This document shows positions 28,672 to 38,972 of a stretch of 64,000 bases of DNA, piece after piece. The stretch's first letter is position 1. Every line of letters starts with the position of its first letter. Position numbers and translations under genes: made by a program. The notes below the pieces were generated by a model. It searched no databases and was not told where the DNA came from. It saw only the letters and a list, made by a program, of their open reading frames with translations. Source of the stretch: Rhodocyclaceae bacterium (GTDB lineage Bacteria; Pseudomonadota; Gammaproteobacteria; Burkholderiales; Rhodocyclaceae); assembly GCA_030824275.1 (NCBI GenBank), contig JAVBXY010000017.1, positions 62,001-126,000 of the forward strand, written 5' to 3'.

Positions 28672-29457
28672 TCAGAGTACCCAGTTCGGTTTGCGCTTCT
28701 CGAGGAAGGAACCCATGCCTTCGCGGCCTTCGGCGCTGGCGCGCACGCGGGTGATGCGCTGGGCGGTGTCCTCGATCACTTCCGGCGTCATCGGCTTCCA
28801 GGCCACGGCGGCAATCAGGTCCTTGCATTCGCGCAGGGCGTTGGGGCCGTTCTTGAGGATGGCCTCGATGATTTCGCCAAGGGCCTCGTCGAGGCCGCTT
28901 TCGTCGGCGACCATTTCATGCAGCAGGCCGATGCGATAGGCCTCGGCGGCGGAGAAGCGTTCGGCGGTGAGCATGTAGCGCCGCGCATAGCGCTCGCCGA
29001 TGGCGGCGATGACGTGAGGGCTGATGGCCGAGGGGATGATGCCGAGTTTGACTTCGGTCAGCGCGAACTGGGCGTCGAAGGTGGCGACGGCGATGTCGCA
29101 GGCGGCCACCAGGCCAACGCCGCCGCCGTAGGCCGGGCCCTGGATGCGGGCGATGACGGGCTTCGGGCACTGGGCGACGCGGCGGAAGAGTTCGGCCAAA
29201 GCACGCGAATCGCGCAGGTTCTCCTCGTGGGAGTAGCCGGCCATGCGCTTCATCCAGTTGAGATCGGCGCCGGCGCAGAAGCTCTTGCCCGTGCTGGAAA
29301 TGACCACCACGCGCACGGTGGGCTCGTGGGCCATGACCTCGATGGCTTCCGACAACTCGGCGATCAGCACGTCGTCGAAGGCGTTGTGGCGGTCGGCCCG
29401 GTTGAGGGTGACGATGCCGACGCTGGCATCGATTTCGGTGAGGATGGATTGGTACAT
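28672..29457 (-). CDS. liuC: Methylglutaconyl-CoA hydratase (enoyl-CoA hydratase family)
   Basis: A 261-residue crotonase-fold enzyme. Oxyanion-hole segments: SFCAGADLNWMKRMAGYS near 59-76 and IQGPAYGGGVGLVAACDIAVA near 107-127; catalytic-region EVKLGIIPSAISPHVIAAIG near 139. The NWMKRM insert is typical of LiuC and related hydratases. Placed between the carboxylase alpha and beta genes, it should hydrate 3-methylglutaconyl-CoA to HMG-CoA. Start ATG 29457. Confidence 0.93.
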   Translation of the reverse strand: MYQSILTEIDASVGIVTLNRADRHNAFDDVLIAELSEAIEVMAHEPTVRVVVISSTGKSFCAGADLNWMKRMAGYSHEENLRDSRALAELFRRVAQCPKPVIARIQGPAYGGGVGLVAACDIAVATFDAQFALTEVKLGIIPSAISPHVIAAIGERYARRYMLTAERFSAAEAYRIGLLHEMVADESGLDEALGEIIEAILKNGPNALRECKDLIAAVAWKPMTPEVIEDTAQRITRVRASAEGREGMGSFLEKRKPNWVL

Positions 29458-29470
29458 TTGTTTTCCCGGA

Positions 29471-31077
<1,607 letters not shown>

Positions 31078-31078
<1 letters not shown>

Positions 31079-31689
31079 TAGAAGCCTCCGGTTTCCAACC
31101 ACTTGTCGATTTGCGGCAGACGGTCCGCGCCCCAGAAGGGCTCGCCATCCACCATGAAGTAAGGCGCGCCGAACATGCCCTTGGCGACGGCGTCCTCGGT
31201 TTCCTGCTTGACCCGGTCCTTGATCGCCGGATCGGCGATGGCGGCGGTGAAGGCATCGCGGTCCAGTTGCAGCGCGTCCACGATCTCCAGCATCACCGGC
31301 AGCTCGCCGATGTCGCGGCCGTCCACCCAGTAGGCGCGGAAGACGGCGTGGGCGAACTCGCGCGCCTTGGCGCAGTCTTGGGCGTGCAGCCAGTAATAGC
31401 CCCGCGCCGCCGACAGCGACAGCACGGGAAACTTGGGTGGGAACTTGTAGGGCGCGCCGAGGAAGCGCGCCGAGCGGTCGAAGTCGCGCTTGCTGTATTC
31501 GCCCTTGAGGGGCACGGTGATCAAGAGCGGCAGGCCCGAGGCCTTGAAGGCGGCGCCGAGCATGATCGGCCGCCACTTCACCTTGCGGCCGTGCTTGGCG
31601 GCGAGGGCGTCAATCCGTTCGCTGGCGAGATAGGAATAGGGCGATGAAAAATCGAACCAGAAATCGATGGGCGCTTTCTCGGTCATCAT
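31078..31689 (-). CDS. 2-hydroxychromene-2-carboxylate isomerase family (DsbA-like kappa GST)
   Basis: A 203-residue thioredoxin-fold protein. The opening [22 protein letters not shown] with Ser at the catalytic position, [12 protein letters not shown], and [21 protein letters not shown] identify the HCCA isomerase/DsbA-like family, which uses glutathione. Family members isomerise hydroxychromene carboxylates, but others with the same fold serve acyl-CoA or xenobiotic pathways. ATG 31689 or 31686 (MMTEK); it overlaps the GST stop at 31686 and ends one base into liuB, so it is in the liu operon. The substrate is not deducible. Confidence 0.85.
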
Positions 31690-32336
31690 TTTTCTCCCGG
31701 AATGTTCCAGCCGGCCAGCGGGTGGCCTGGCATCAGGTCGTAAGGGTGTTTCCAGCCGGGCAGGGCGGCGATGCGCGCTGCCCAGTCGCGGATGTGGGGA
31801 TAGTCCTTCCAGTCCACGCCGATCTCGTCCGGCCAATAGACGTAGCCGGCCAGCGAAAAGTCGGCGATGGTGGGACGGCGGGCGGCGACCCACTCGCGGC
31901 CGGTGAGGTGATCGTCGAGTACTTTCCAGGCGGCCTCGGCGCGGGTGCGGAACATGGCGGTGACCGCCGGGTCGGTGTTCGGCACGTAGCAGCGCAGGTA
32001 GCGCAGGGTGGCCGTATAGCTGGTGAACTTGTGGTTGTCGAACAGCGTCCAGCGCAGGATTTCCCGGCGCTCGATGTCATTGCTGGGGCCGTAGGTGCCC
32101 AGTGCTTCGGCCAGGTAGTCGAGGATCACGCCGGACTGGGAAAGCTTGTGGCCGGCGTGTTCGAGCAGGGGCACTTCGCCCATGACATTGAGGGCGCGGT
32201 ATTCCGGCGTGCGCGAGGCGCCCTTGAAGAACTCGACAAAGCGCGGCTCCCAGTCGGCGCCGCACAGCGCCAGCATCAGCGCCGGCTTGTAGGAATTGCC
32301 GGACTGGGCGAAGCAGTGCAGGGTGTAGTCGGCCAT
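31686..32336 (-). CDS. Glutathione S-transferase family protein
   Basis: A 216-residue GST: N-terminal thioredoxin-like domain (about 1-80: QSGNSYKPALMLALCGADWE ... VMGEVPLLEHAGHKLSQSGVILDYLAE) and C-terminal all-helical domain (about 90-205, with PTIADFSLAGYVYW). I choose ATG 32336 over 32330-area alternatives because the family starts there. It is encoded in line with the HCCA-isomerase gene, giving two glutathione-linked proteins in the liu operon. TIADFS is encoded across a dispersed-motif copy (31857-31881). Confidence 0.88.
   Translation of the reverse strand: MADYTLHCFAQSGNSYKPALMLALCGADWEPRFVEFFKGASRTPEYRALNVMGEVPLLEHAGHKLSQSGVILDYLAEALGTYGPSNDIERREILRWTLFDNHKFTSYTATLRYLRCYVPNTDPAVTAMFRTRAEAAWKVLDDHLTGREWVAARRPTIADFSLAGYVYWPDEIGVDWKDYPHIRDWAARIAALPGWKHPYDLMPGHPLAGWNIPGEK
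31857..31881 (+). repeat. Dispersed 25-bp motif, copy 9 (inside GST gene)
   Basis: AAAAGTCGGCGATGGTGG + GACGGCG on the plus strand. It overlaps the conserved GST segment PTIADFSL, so similarity by chance at a conserved site is possible. Confidence 0.6.
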
Positions 32337-32351
32337 ATGCAATTTCCGTTT

Positions 32352-32846
32352 TCAGGTCTGGTGTTCGAAACGCTGTTCGTTGACCTCGTGGCCCCATTGG
32401 GTTCCCGGTTCCTGATGCACCAGGCGGAAGCCGTGGGTTTCGTAGAGATGTCGCGCCGCATCGAGGCCCGCGAAGGTCGCCAAGTGGATGCGACGGTAGC
32501 CGCGATCACGGCAGAAGTCGAGAGCGGCATTCAGCAGGCGCTTGCCGATGCCCGTGCCGCGCAGCGCATCCGAGGTGATGAACCAGCGCAGGTGCGCGCC
32601 CTCGTCGGTCCCATGGATGCCGTCGATGGCGATGGACGCCTCGACATTGCCATCGCGGAGCGCCAGCCAGAGGCTGTCGCGAGCCGGATCGAGACGTTCG
32701 CAGAAGTCAGCAAGTTCCCGGGCCACGCGGCTTTCGAAACGCACGCCGAAGCCGGCATGCCGGGCGTAGTAGCGACCATGCAGCTCGGCGATGCGGCCGA
32801 TGCAGCCCGGCAGGTAGCCGGCATGGATGGTCGACTCACCGCTCAT
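32352..32846 (-). CDS. GNAT family N-acetyltransferase
   Basis: A 164-residue acetyltransferase domain. The acetyl-CoA binding motif is seen in ITSDALRGTGIGKRLLNAALDFC (R-G-x-G-I-G-K, near 90-110), followed by YRRIHLATFAGLDAARHLYETHGFRLV, the usual helix and terminal strand. ATG 32846 overlaps the acyl-CoA dehydrogenase stop (TAATG). Its place inside the liu operon suggests co-expression, but no acceptor can be predicted. Confidence 0.88.
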   Translation of the reverse strand: MSGESTIHAGYLPGCIGRIAELHGRYYARHAGFGVRFESRVARELADFCERLDPARDSLWLALRDGNVEASIAIDGIHGTDEGAHLRWFITSDALRGTGIGKRLLNAALDFCRDRGYRRIHLATFAGLDAARHLYETHGFRLVHQEPGTQWGHEVNEQRFEHQT

Positions 32847-33979
32847 TACTGGCCCAGGGCACGACCGATGACGAGGCGCTGGATGTCCGAGGCGCCTTCG
32901 TAGATCTGGCAGACCCGCACATCGCGATAGATGCGTTCCACCGGGAAGTCGCTGACATAGCCGTAGCCGCCGTGGATCTGGATGGCATCGGAGCAGACCT
33001 TCTCCGCCATCTCCGAGGCGAAGAGCTTGGCCATCGAGGCTTCCTTGAGACAGGGCCGGCCGGCGTCGCGCAGGCAGGCGGCGTGATGCACCATCTGCCG
33101 CGCCACCTCGATCTGCGTCGCCATGTCGGCGAGACGGAAGTTCAGCGCCTGGTGTTCGAAGATGGGCTTGCCGAAGCTCTCGCGCTCGTGGGAATACTTC
33201 AGCGCGGCCTCGAAGGCGGCGCGGGCCATGCCCACCGCTTGCGCAGCGATGCCGATGCGGCCGCCTTCCAGGTTGGCGAGGGCGATACGGTAGCCGTCGC
33301 CTTCCTTGCCCAGCAGATTGGCGGCGGGGACGCGGCAGTTCTCGAACAGGATCTGCGCCGTGTCCGAGGCGTGCTGGCCGAGTTTTTCCTCCAGTCGCGC
33401 CACCGTGTAACCCGGTGTGTCGGTCGGCACGATGAAGGCCGAGATGCCCTTCTTGCCCGCGCTCGGATCGGTGACGGCGAAGACGATGGCGAGCTGGGCG
33501 TTCTTGCCCGTGGTGATGAACTGCTTGACGCCGTTGAGCACCCAATGCTCGCCATCCTTCACGGCCTTGGTGCGGATCGCGGCGGCGTCGGAGCCGACGT
33601 GGGGCTCGGTCAGGCAGAAGCAGCCCAGCCATTCGCCGGTGGCCAGCTTCTTCAGATACTTTTCCTTCTGCGCATCGCTGCCGAAGGCATTGATGGGGCC
33701 GCAGACCACGGAGTTCTGCACGCTGATGATGGTGGAGGTGGCGCCGTCACCGGCAGCGATTTCCTCCAGCGCCAGGGCCAGCGACACGTAGTCGAGGCCG
33801 GCGCCGTTCCACTCTTCGGGCACCACCATGCCGCAGACGCCAAGCTCGCCGAGGGCCTTGAGTTCCTCGCGGGGGAAGTGGGAGGTCCTGTCCCATTCGG
33901 CAGCCTTGGGCGCGAGCTGTTCCCGCGCAAAGTCGCGCAGCATGTCGCGGATCTGTTCCTGTTCGGCGTTGAGCAGCAT
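32846..33979 (-). CDS. Short-chain-type acyl-CoA dehydrogenase
   Basis: A 377-residue FAD-dependent acyl-CoA dehydrogenase. Motifs: [20 protein letters not shown] near 121-140, [16 protein letters not shown], and [19 protein letters not shown] at the C-terminus, where the Glu of YEG is the expected catalytic base of short/medium-chain enzymes (not the internal position used by isovaleryl-CoA dehydrogenase). It is a second dehydrogenase in the liu operon and may act on another branched or short acyl-CoA, passing electrons to ETF. Start ATG 33979, 3 nt after the thiolase stop. Confidence 0.93.
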   Translation of the reverse strand: MLLNAEQEQIRDMLRDFAREQLAPKAAEWDRTSHFPREELKALGELGVCGMVVPEEWNGAGLDYVSLALALEEIAAGDGATSTIISVQNSVVCGPINAFGSDAQKEKYLKKLATGEWLGCFCLTEPHVGSDAAAIRTKAVKDGEHWVLNGVKQFITTGKNAQLAIVFAVTDPSAGKKGISAFIVPTDTPGYTVARLEEKLGQHASDTAQILFENCRVPAANLLGKEGDGYRIALANLEGGRIGIAAQAVGMARAAFEAALKYSHERESFGKPIFEHQALNFRLADMATQIEVARQMVHHAACLRDAGRPCLKEASMAKLFASEMAEKVCSDAIQIHGGYGYVSDFPVERIYRDVRVCQIYEGASDIQRLVIGRALGQ

Positions 33980-33981
33980 GC

Positions 33982-35163
33982 TCAGATCAACTCGATGCCG
34001 ACGGCCGTGGCTTCACCACCGCCGATGCAGAGGCTGGCGACGCCGCGCTTCTTGCCGTACTTCTTCAGCGCACCGATAAGGGTGACGATGACGCGGGCGC
34101 CGGAGGCGCCGATAGGGTGGCCCAGGGCGCAGGCGCCGCCGTGCACATTCACCTTGTCGTGGGGCAGCTTGAGATCGTGCATCGCGGCCATGGTGACCAC
34201 GGCGAAGGCCTCGTTGATTTCCCACAGGTCCACGCTCTCGGCGCTCCAGCCGTTCTTCGCCAGCAGCTTCTTCATGGCGCCGACCGGGGCGGTGGTGAAC
34301 AGGCCTGGCTCCTGGGCGAAGGTGCTGTGGCCGACGACGGTGGCGACGGGTTTCAGGCCCAGCTTGGCGGCCGTCGAGGCGCGCATCATCACCAGCGCGG
34401 CGGCGCCGTCGGAGATGGAGGAGGAGTTGGCGGCGGTGACCGTGCCGTCCTTGCGGAAGGCCGGCTTGAGCGTCGGGATCTTGTCGAGCTGGGCCTTGAA
34501 GGGCTGCTCGTCCTTGTCGAAGACGACATCACCCTTGCGGCCGGAGACGGTAACCGGGGTAATTTCCCAGGTGAAGCTGCCGTCGCTGTTGGCCTGCTTG
34601 GCGCGCGTGGTCGAGGCGATGGCGAATTCGTCCTGGGCCTCGCGGGTGAATTTGTACGTGCCGGCGCAGTCCTCGGCGAAGGTGCCCATCAGGCGGCCCT
34701 TGTCATAGGCATCTTCGAGGCCGTCGAGGAACATGTGGTCCTTCACCTCACCGTGACCGAGGCGGAAACCGCCGCGAGCCTTGGGCAGCAGGTAGGGGGC
34801 GTTGGTCATGGACTCCATGCCACCGGCCACCATCACATCCACGCTGCCGGCGGTGAGCATGTCGTGGGCGTACATGGCTGCGCGCATGCCGGAGCCGCAC
34901 ATCTTGTTCACCGTGGTGCAACCGGCGGCCAGTGGCAGGCCGGCGCCCAGCGAGGCCTGGCGCGCGGGTGCCTGACCCTGGCCGGCGGGCAGCACGCAAC
35001 CCATGATGACCTCATCCACCTGCTCGGGCTTGATGCCGGCGCGTTCGACGGCGGCCTTGATGGCGACGCTGCCGAGCTGGGAACAGGTCAGGGAAGCGAA
35101 GTCGCCCTGGAAGCCGCCCATGGGCGTGCGTGCGGCGGAAACGATAACGATGGGATCAGACAT
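33982..35163 (-). CDS. Acetyl-CoA C-acyltransferase (thiolase)
   Basis: A 393-residue thiolase of the acetoacetyl-CoA type. Active-site residues are all present: Cys in [11 protein letters not shown] near 87-97, NEAFAVV near 318, [16 protein letters not shown] near 347-362 (His), and CIGGGEATA near 380. It starts at ATG 35163 ([14 protein letters not shown]). In this operon it can split acetoacetyl-CoA from leucine breakdown to two acetyl-CoA, or run in reverse toward PHA precursors; phaC is about 4 kb away. The common family names are phaA and atoB; I cannot choose between them. Confidence 0.93.
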   Translation of the reverse strand: MSDPIVIVSAARTPMGGFQGDFASLTCSQLGSVAIKAAVERAGIKPEQVDEVIMGCVLPAGQGQAPARQASLGAGLPLAAGCTTVNKMCGSGMRAAMYAHDMLTAGSVDVMVAGGMESMTNAPYLLPKARGGFRLGHGEVKDHMFLDGLEDAYDKGRLMGTFAEDCAGTYKFTREAQDEFAIASTTRAKQANSDGSFTWEITPVTVSGRKGDVVFDKDEQPFKAQLDKIPTLKPAFRKDGTVTAANSSSISDGAAALVMMRASTAAKLGLKPVATVVGHSTFAQEPGLFTTAPVGAMKKLLAKNGWSAESVDLWEINEAFAVVTMAAMHDLKLPHDKVNVHGGACALGHPIGASGARVIVTLIGALKKYGKKRGVASLCIGGGEATAVGIELI

Positions 35164-35185
35164 TTTCAAACCTCACGGAGATAAC

Positions 35186-35704
35186 TTACAGAGGAAAAAC
35201 CAGGCAAGTGGTCGAGGCATGGGCATAGAGCCTGCCTTGGGTGTCGACGACGCGCCCTTCGGCAGTGGCGACCTGCTTGCCGGAATGGATGATGCGGCCT
35301 TCGGCACGCACGGGACCGACGCGGTCGGTCAGCGCGCGCACGTAGTTAACTTTCAACTCCAGCGTCGTGTAGCCCTGACCGGCGTCGAGCATCGAATGCA
35401 CGGCGCAGCCGACGCAGGAGTCGAGCAGGGTGGCGTGGAAGCCGCCATGCACCGAGCCGATGGGGTTGTAGTGGCGATGTTCCGGCGTGCCCTGAAAGAC
35501 CACGTGACCTTTCTCGGCGCTGACCAGCATGAAGCCCAGGGTGTCGCAGATGGGCGGGTAGGGCAGTTCGCCGGCGATCATCTTGCGGAAGACCTCGATG
35601 CCCGAGAACTCGCGCATGGTCTCCATGGCCAGGGTGCCGACGCCGCTGGCGTTTTCGCGGATCGCCGCTTCCTGCGCCAGCCAGTCTTCGGGTTTCGCAT
35701 GCAT
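35186..35704 (-). CDS. PaaI/hotdog-fold thioesterase
   Basis: A 172-residue hotdog-fold protein. The motif PEHRHYNPIGSVHGGFHATLLDSCVGCAV (HGG near residue 88) is typical of PaaI-type acyl-CoA thioesterases. The extended N-terminus (about 50 residues) is usual for this subgroup. I use ATG 35704; a GTG at 35716 overlapping the liuA stop is an alternative. It lies between liuA and the thiolase gene, so it likely releases acids from accumulating acyl-CoAs. A second PaaI-like protein is encoded at 36865-37335. Confidence 0.87.
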   Translation of the reverse strand: MHAKPEDWLAQEAAIRENASGVGTLAMETMREFSGIEVFRKMIAGELPYPPICDTLGFMLVSAEKGHVVFQGTPEHRHYNPIGSVHGGFHATLLDSCVGCAVHSMLDAGQGYTTLELKVNYVRALTDRVGPVRAEGRIIHSGKQVATAEGRVVDTQGRLYAHASTTCLVFPL

Positions 35705-35712
35705 CGCAGGTC

Positions 35713-36864
35713 TCACATGGTCTCGTTATAGAGCTCGCGGCCGATCAGCATGCGGCGGATCTCGCTGGTGCCGGCGCCGATTTCGTAAAGCTTGGCGTCA
35801 CGCCAGAGGCGGCCCGTCGGGTATTCGTTGGTGTAGCCGACGCCGCCCAGGGTCTGGATCGCTTCGCCGGCCATCCAGGTGGCCTTTTCGGCGGAATAGA
35901 GAATGGCGCCGGCGGCGTCCTTGCGCAGGGTGCGCGAATGGTCGCCCCGGTCGCAGGCCTGGCCCACGGCATAGACGTAGGCGCGGCAGGCCATCCAGGT
36001 GGAATACATGTCGGCCAGCTTGCCCTGCATCAACTGGAACTCGCCAATGCTCTGGCCGAACTGCTTGCGCTCATGCACGTAGGGAATCACCACGTCCATG
36101 CAGGCGGCCATGATGCCCAGCGGTCCGCCGGAGAGCACCGATCGTTCGTAGTCGAGGCCGGACATCAGCACCTTGACGCCCTTGCCCTCGCCGCCGAGCA
36201 CGTTTTCCACCGGCACTTCGCAGTCGTCGAAGAACAGCGGATAGGTGTTGGAACCGCGCATGCCGAGCTTGTCGAGGTGGCTGCCCTTGGAGAAGCCGGC
36301 GAAACCCTTCTCGATGATGAAGGCGGTCATGCCGCCGTCGGCCTTGGCGTAGACCACCAGGGTGTCGGCGTCGCCGCCGTTGGTGATCCACATCTTGGCG
36401 CCGTTGAGCACATAACGATCACCCTTCAGTTCGGCGCGCAGCTTCATAGACACCACGTCGGAACCGGCATTGGGTTCGGACATGGCCAGCGCGCCGATAT
36501 GTTCGCCGGAGATCAGCTTGGGCAGATATTTCTTCTTCTGCGCCTCGTTGCCGTTGCGACGGATCTGGTTGATGCAGAGATTGGAATGAGCGCCGTAGGA
36601 AAGGCCGACGGAGGCGGAGGCGCGGGAGATTTCCTCCATGGCGACGATGTGGGCCAGGTAGCCCATCTGGGTGCCGCCGTATTCCTCTTCCACGCTCATG
36701 CCGTGCAGGCCCATGTCGCCGATCTTCTTCCACAGGTCGGCGGGAAATTCGTTCACGCGGTCGATCTCGGCGGCGCGGGGCAGGATTTCCTTCTGGGCGA
36801 AGGCCCAGACGGCGTCGCGCAGGGCATCGATGTCTTCGCCGAGGTTGAAATTAAGGCCGATCAT
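35713..36864 (-). CDS. liuA: Isovaleryl-CoA dehydrogenase
   Basis: A 383-residue FAD enzyme that oxidises isovaleryl-CoA to 3-methylcrotonyl-CoA and passes electrons to ETF. The catalytic Glu sits in [17 protein letters not shown] near 240-256, the internal site specific to isovaleryl-CoA dehydrogenases, while the C-terminal segment reads [19 protein letters not shown] with no catalytic Glu at the usual place. Other marks: [16 protein letters not shown] and [16 protein letters not shown]. It is the first committed enzyme of the operon, directly after the small thioesterase gene (1-nt spacing). Confidence 0.96.
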   Translation of the reverse strand: MIGLNFNLGEDIDALRDAVWAFAQKEILPRAAEIDRVNEFPADLWKKIGDMGLHGMSVEEEYGGTQMGYLAHIVAMEEISRASASVGLSYGAHSNLCINQIRRNGNEAQKKKYLPKLISGEHIGALAMSEPNAGSDVVSMKLRAELKGDRYVLNGAKMWITNGGDADTLVVYAKADGGMTAFIIEKGFAGFSKGSHLDKLGMRGSNTYPLFFDDCEVPVENVLGGEGKGVKVLMSGLDYERSVLSGGPLGIMAACMDVVIPYVHERKQFGQSIGEFQLMQGKLADMYSTWMACRAYVYAVGQACDRGDHSRTLRKDAAGAILYSAEKATWMAGEAIQTLGGVGYTNEYPTGRLWRDAKLYEIGAGTSEIRRMLIGRELYNETM

Positions 36865-37335
36865 TTATGTTTTCTCCTTGCCGTGCATGGTCATTAGGGT
36901 TTGCTGCATGGTCGCGCAGTGGGTGACGCTGCCGTTCTTCACGGCATACACCTCGCCGCGCGCGATGATGAGGTTCTTGCCGGGCTTCAATACCTGACCT
37001 TCGGCGATCAGCAGTTCGCCGTCGGCGGGGGCCAGCAGGTTGAGCTTGAATTCGACGGTGAGCACATCGGTGTTCGGCGGCATCAGGGTGAAGCCGGCAT
37101 AGCCGCCGGCGCTGTCCACGATGGTGCTGGTGATGCCGGCGTGGAAGAAGCCATTCTGCTGCGTGAGGTCGTCGCGGAAGGGCAGGCGGATTTCGCAGCG
37201 GCCGGGCGCAAGCGCCGTCAGTTCGGCGCCGATCAGCGCCATCACCTTCTGCCGGGCGAAGCTGGCGCGGACCTTGGCTTCCCAGTCCGGGTCGCGGGGC
37301 TCCAAAGGTTTTGCGGCGAGCGCTTTGTGGGGCAT
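36865..37335 (-). CDS. PaaI-family thioesterase, first gene of the liu operon
   Basis: A 156-residue hotdog protein: LTQQNGFFHAGITSTIVDSAGGYAG near 66-90 carries the catalytic-loop pattern, and EFKLNLLAPADGELLIAEGQVLKPGKNL follows the PaaI fold. ATG 37335 has a strong ribosome site (GGAGGAGAC). It directly follows the operator/promoter at 37366-37394, so it opens the operon. Confidence 0.88.
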   Translation of the reverse strand: MPHKALAAKPLEPRDPDWEAKVRASFARQKVMALIGAELTALAPGRCEIRLPFRDDLTQQNGFFHAGITSTIVDSAGGYAGFTLMPPNTDVLTVEFKLNLLAPADGELLIAEGQVLKPGKNLIIARGEVYAVKNGSVTHCATMQQTLMTMHGKEKT

Positions 37336-37365
37336 GTCTCCTCCAGCGTGTGTTTTTCTGTCGCC

Positions 37366-37394
37366 ATCCTAGTTGACGTTAACGTCAACGTCAA
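37366..37394 (-). promoter_or_regulatory. liu operon promoter with embedded LiuR-type palindromic operator
   Basis: On the minus strand: -35 TTGACG, a 17-base spacer, -10 TAGGAT. Sixteen of the spacer bases (37373-37388) are the perfect palindrome TTGACGTTAACGTCAA, resembling known LiuR/LiuQ sites in proteobacteria. The promoter points at the thioesterase gene starting at 37335. The site lies between liuR and the operon. Confidence 0.85.
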
Positions 37395-37414
37395 CCGAGT
37401 TGCCAAATGTGTAC

Positions 37415-37807
37415 CTAAGTTCGCTGTTTCTTCTTTTCCGCCTTCAACATGGTCTTGCATTGGCGCTCGAAACGGACGATCTCCGCCAGCACGGCTTCAA
37501 TGTCGTCGCGTTGCTGTTCAAGGGCGGCGCGGCGCTGGGCGAGGACGTCGAGAAACGAGAGTAATTGTGAGGATTCATCTTCCACCTGATCGTACATGTC
37601 GATCAGTTCCTTGATCTCGGCGAGACTGAGCCCCAGCCGCTTGCCGCGCAGGGCCAGTTTCAGGCGCGTGCGGTCACGTTTGCTGTAGATGCGGTTGCGT
37701 CCTTCTCGATTCGGGAACACCAGACCATGGTCTTCCCAGAAACGGATGGCACGGGGCGTCACATCGAATTCGCGGGCCAGTTCGGTGATGGTGTAGGTTT
37801 CGTCCAT
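37415..37807 (-). CDS. liuR: MerR-family regulator of leucine/isovalerate catabolism (LiuR)
   Basis: A 130-residue MerR protein from ATG 37807. The helix-turn-helix is YTITELAREFDVTPRAIRFWEDHGL near 5-29, followed by the wing RNRIYSKRDRTRLKLALRGKRLGLSLAEIKELIDMYD and a coiled-coil dimer helix (about 80-115). There are no Cys metal sites like MerR/ZntR; the single Cys (RFERQCK) is near the C-terminus. LiuR represses liu genes in related bacteria by binding TTGAC-type palindromes, one of which lies just downstream (37373-37388) before the operon. Confidence 0.92.
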   Translation of the reverse strand: MDETYTITELAREFDVTPRAIRFWEDHGLVFPNREGRNRIYSKRDRTRLKLALRGKRLGLSLAEIKELIDMYDQVEDESSQLLSFLDVLAQRRAALEQQRDDIEAVLAEIVRFERQCKTMLKAEKKKQRT

Positions 37808-37917
37808 GGTGCAGCGCACGAAATGCAAGGAAAGTTCGTTAAGATAGAACGCCAGACAAATACAGGCGGCCGGCAAGTTAAGCAGATTTCAACGGCCGAC
37901 GCAAAAAGAGACACCGC

Positions 37918-38943
37918 GTGAACGTCCCCGTCAGTCCCCTTACCTATCCCCACGAATCCTCTCCCGCTCCGGGCATCACTGTGCCCGTCGCAGCGGGTAT
38001 CGAATGGCTGTGCATGCCATTGCCCTTCGCGCTGAATCACATCAATCTCTGGTTGCTGGAAGATGGCGAAGGTCTCGTTGCCGTCGATACCGGCTTTGCC
38101 CTGGACGAGATCAAGACGGCCTGGAAGTCGGCGTTGGCGGGACGGCGGGTGAATCGCTGCATCGTCACTCATTGCCATCCCGACCATCTGGGTCTGGCGG
38201 CCTGGCTGGAGCAGGAGACCGGCGCCCCTCTGTGGATTTCGCAGGGCGACTACCAGACGGCGCAACTCTTCGGCGCCGGCAACGAGCCCTACTCGGTGGC
38301 GACCATGACGACCTTCTTCCGTCGCCACGGTCTCGCCGAGGATGCGGCACTCGCCCTCGATCAGCGCGGCAATGCCTATCGCAAGGGCGTGCCGGAAATC
38401 CCCGCTACCTTCCGCCGCATGTTCGATGACGAAGTGATCGTCATCGGTGGTCGCGAATGGCGGACCATCGTCGGCTATGGTCACTCGCCGGAACACATGA
38501 GTCTGTATTGCAAGGCACTGGGCGTGCTGATTTCCGGCGACATGCTGCTGCCGCGCATTTCGACCAACATCCCGGTGATGGCGGTCAATCCCCACGGCGA
38601 TCCGCTGAAGCTCTTTCTCGATTCTCTCGATGCGCTGCGTGTGCTGCCCGAGGACACCCTGGTGCTGCCCTCCCACGGCCGTCCCTTCCGTGGCCTGCAT
38701 GCCCGCGTCGACCAATTGCATGCCCATCATGCGGAACGCTGTGGCGTTCTGGTGGATGCCTGTCGCGGCGCGGAGAAAAGCGCTGCCGAATTGATCCCGG
38801 TGCTCTTCGGTCGCCCGATACCCGATCCGCACCAGACCATGTTCGCCATGGGCGAGGCCATCGCCCACCTGAATTACCTGGAACACGCCGGAAAAATGAC
38901 GCGTGTCGATGAGAACGGCAGCACCCGCTACATTTCACGCTGA
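37918..38943 (+). CDS. MBL-fold metallo-hydrolase
   Basis: A 341-residue metallo-beta-lactamase-fold protein divergent from liuR. The zinc motif is THCHPDHLG near 82-90; GHSPEHMSLYC near 182, SGDMLLPRIS (Asp near 204) and PSHGRPF near 249 supply the other ligands, as in glyoxalase II-like enzymes. Start GTG 37918 with only a weak ribosome site; the next in-frame ATG would remove the first strands. [11 protein letters not shown] near 69-79 is encoded by a dispersed-motif copy. Situated between liuR and phaC, it may hydrolyse a CoA thioester; this is inference. Confidence 0.85.
   Translation: MNVPVSPLTYPHESSPAPGITVPVAAGIEWLCMPLPFALNHINLWLLEDGEGLVAVDTGFALDEIKTAWKSALAGRRVNRCIVTHCHPDHLGLAAWLEQETGAPLWISQGDYQTAQLFGAGNEPYSVATMTTFFRRHGLAEDAALALDQRGNAYRKGVPEIPATFRRMFDDEVIVIGGREWRTIVGYGHSPEHMSLYCKALGVLISGDMLLPRISTNIPVMAVNPHGDPLKLFLDSLDALRVLPEDTLVLPSHGRPFRGLHARVDQLHAHHAERCGVLVDACRGAEKSAAELIPVLFGRPIPDPHQTMFAMGEAIAHLNYLEHAGKMTRVDENGSTRYISR
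38123..38147 (+). repeat. Dispersed 25-bp motif, copy 10 (inside MBL gene)
   Basis: GGAAGTCGGCGTTGGCGG + GACGGCG, encoding KSALAGRR. The same frame and peptide type occur at 25400-25424 in the other MBL gene. Confidence 0.7.
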
Positions 38944-38972
38944 ACCAGCGCGCCAAACAAAAGGAAGACACC

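Noticed and set aside
31857-31881. Counting the GST copy of the dispersed motif as proof of insertion
   Set aside because: It overlaps the conserved GST segment PTIADFSL, so the protein may explain most of the matching bases; I keep it as a low-confidence copy.
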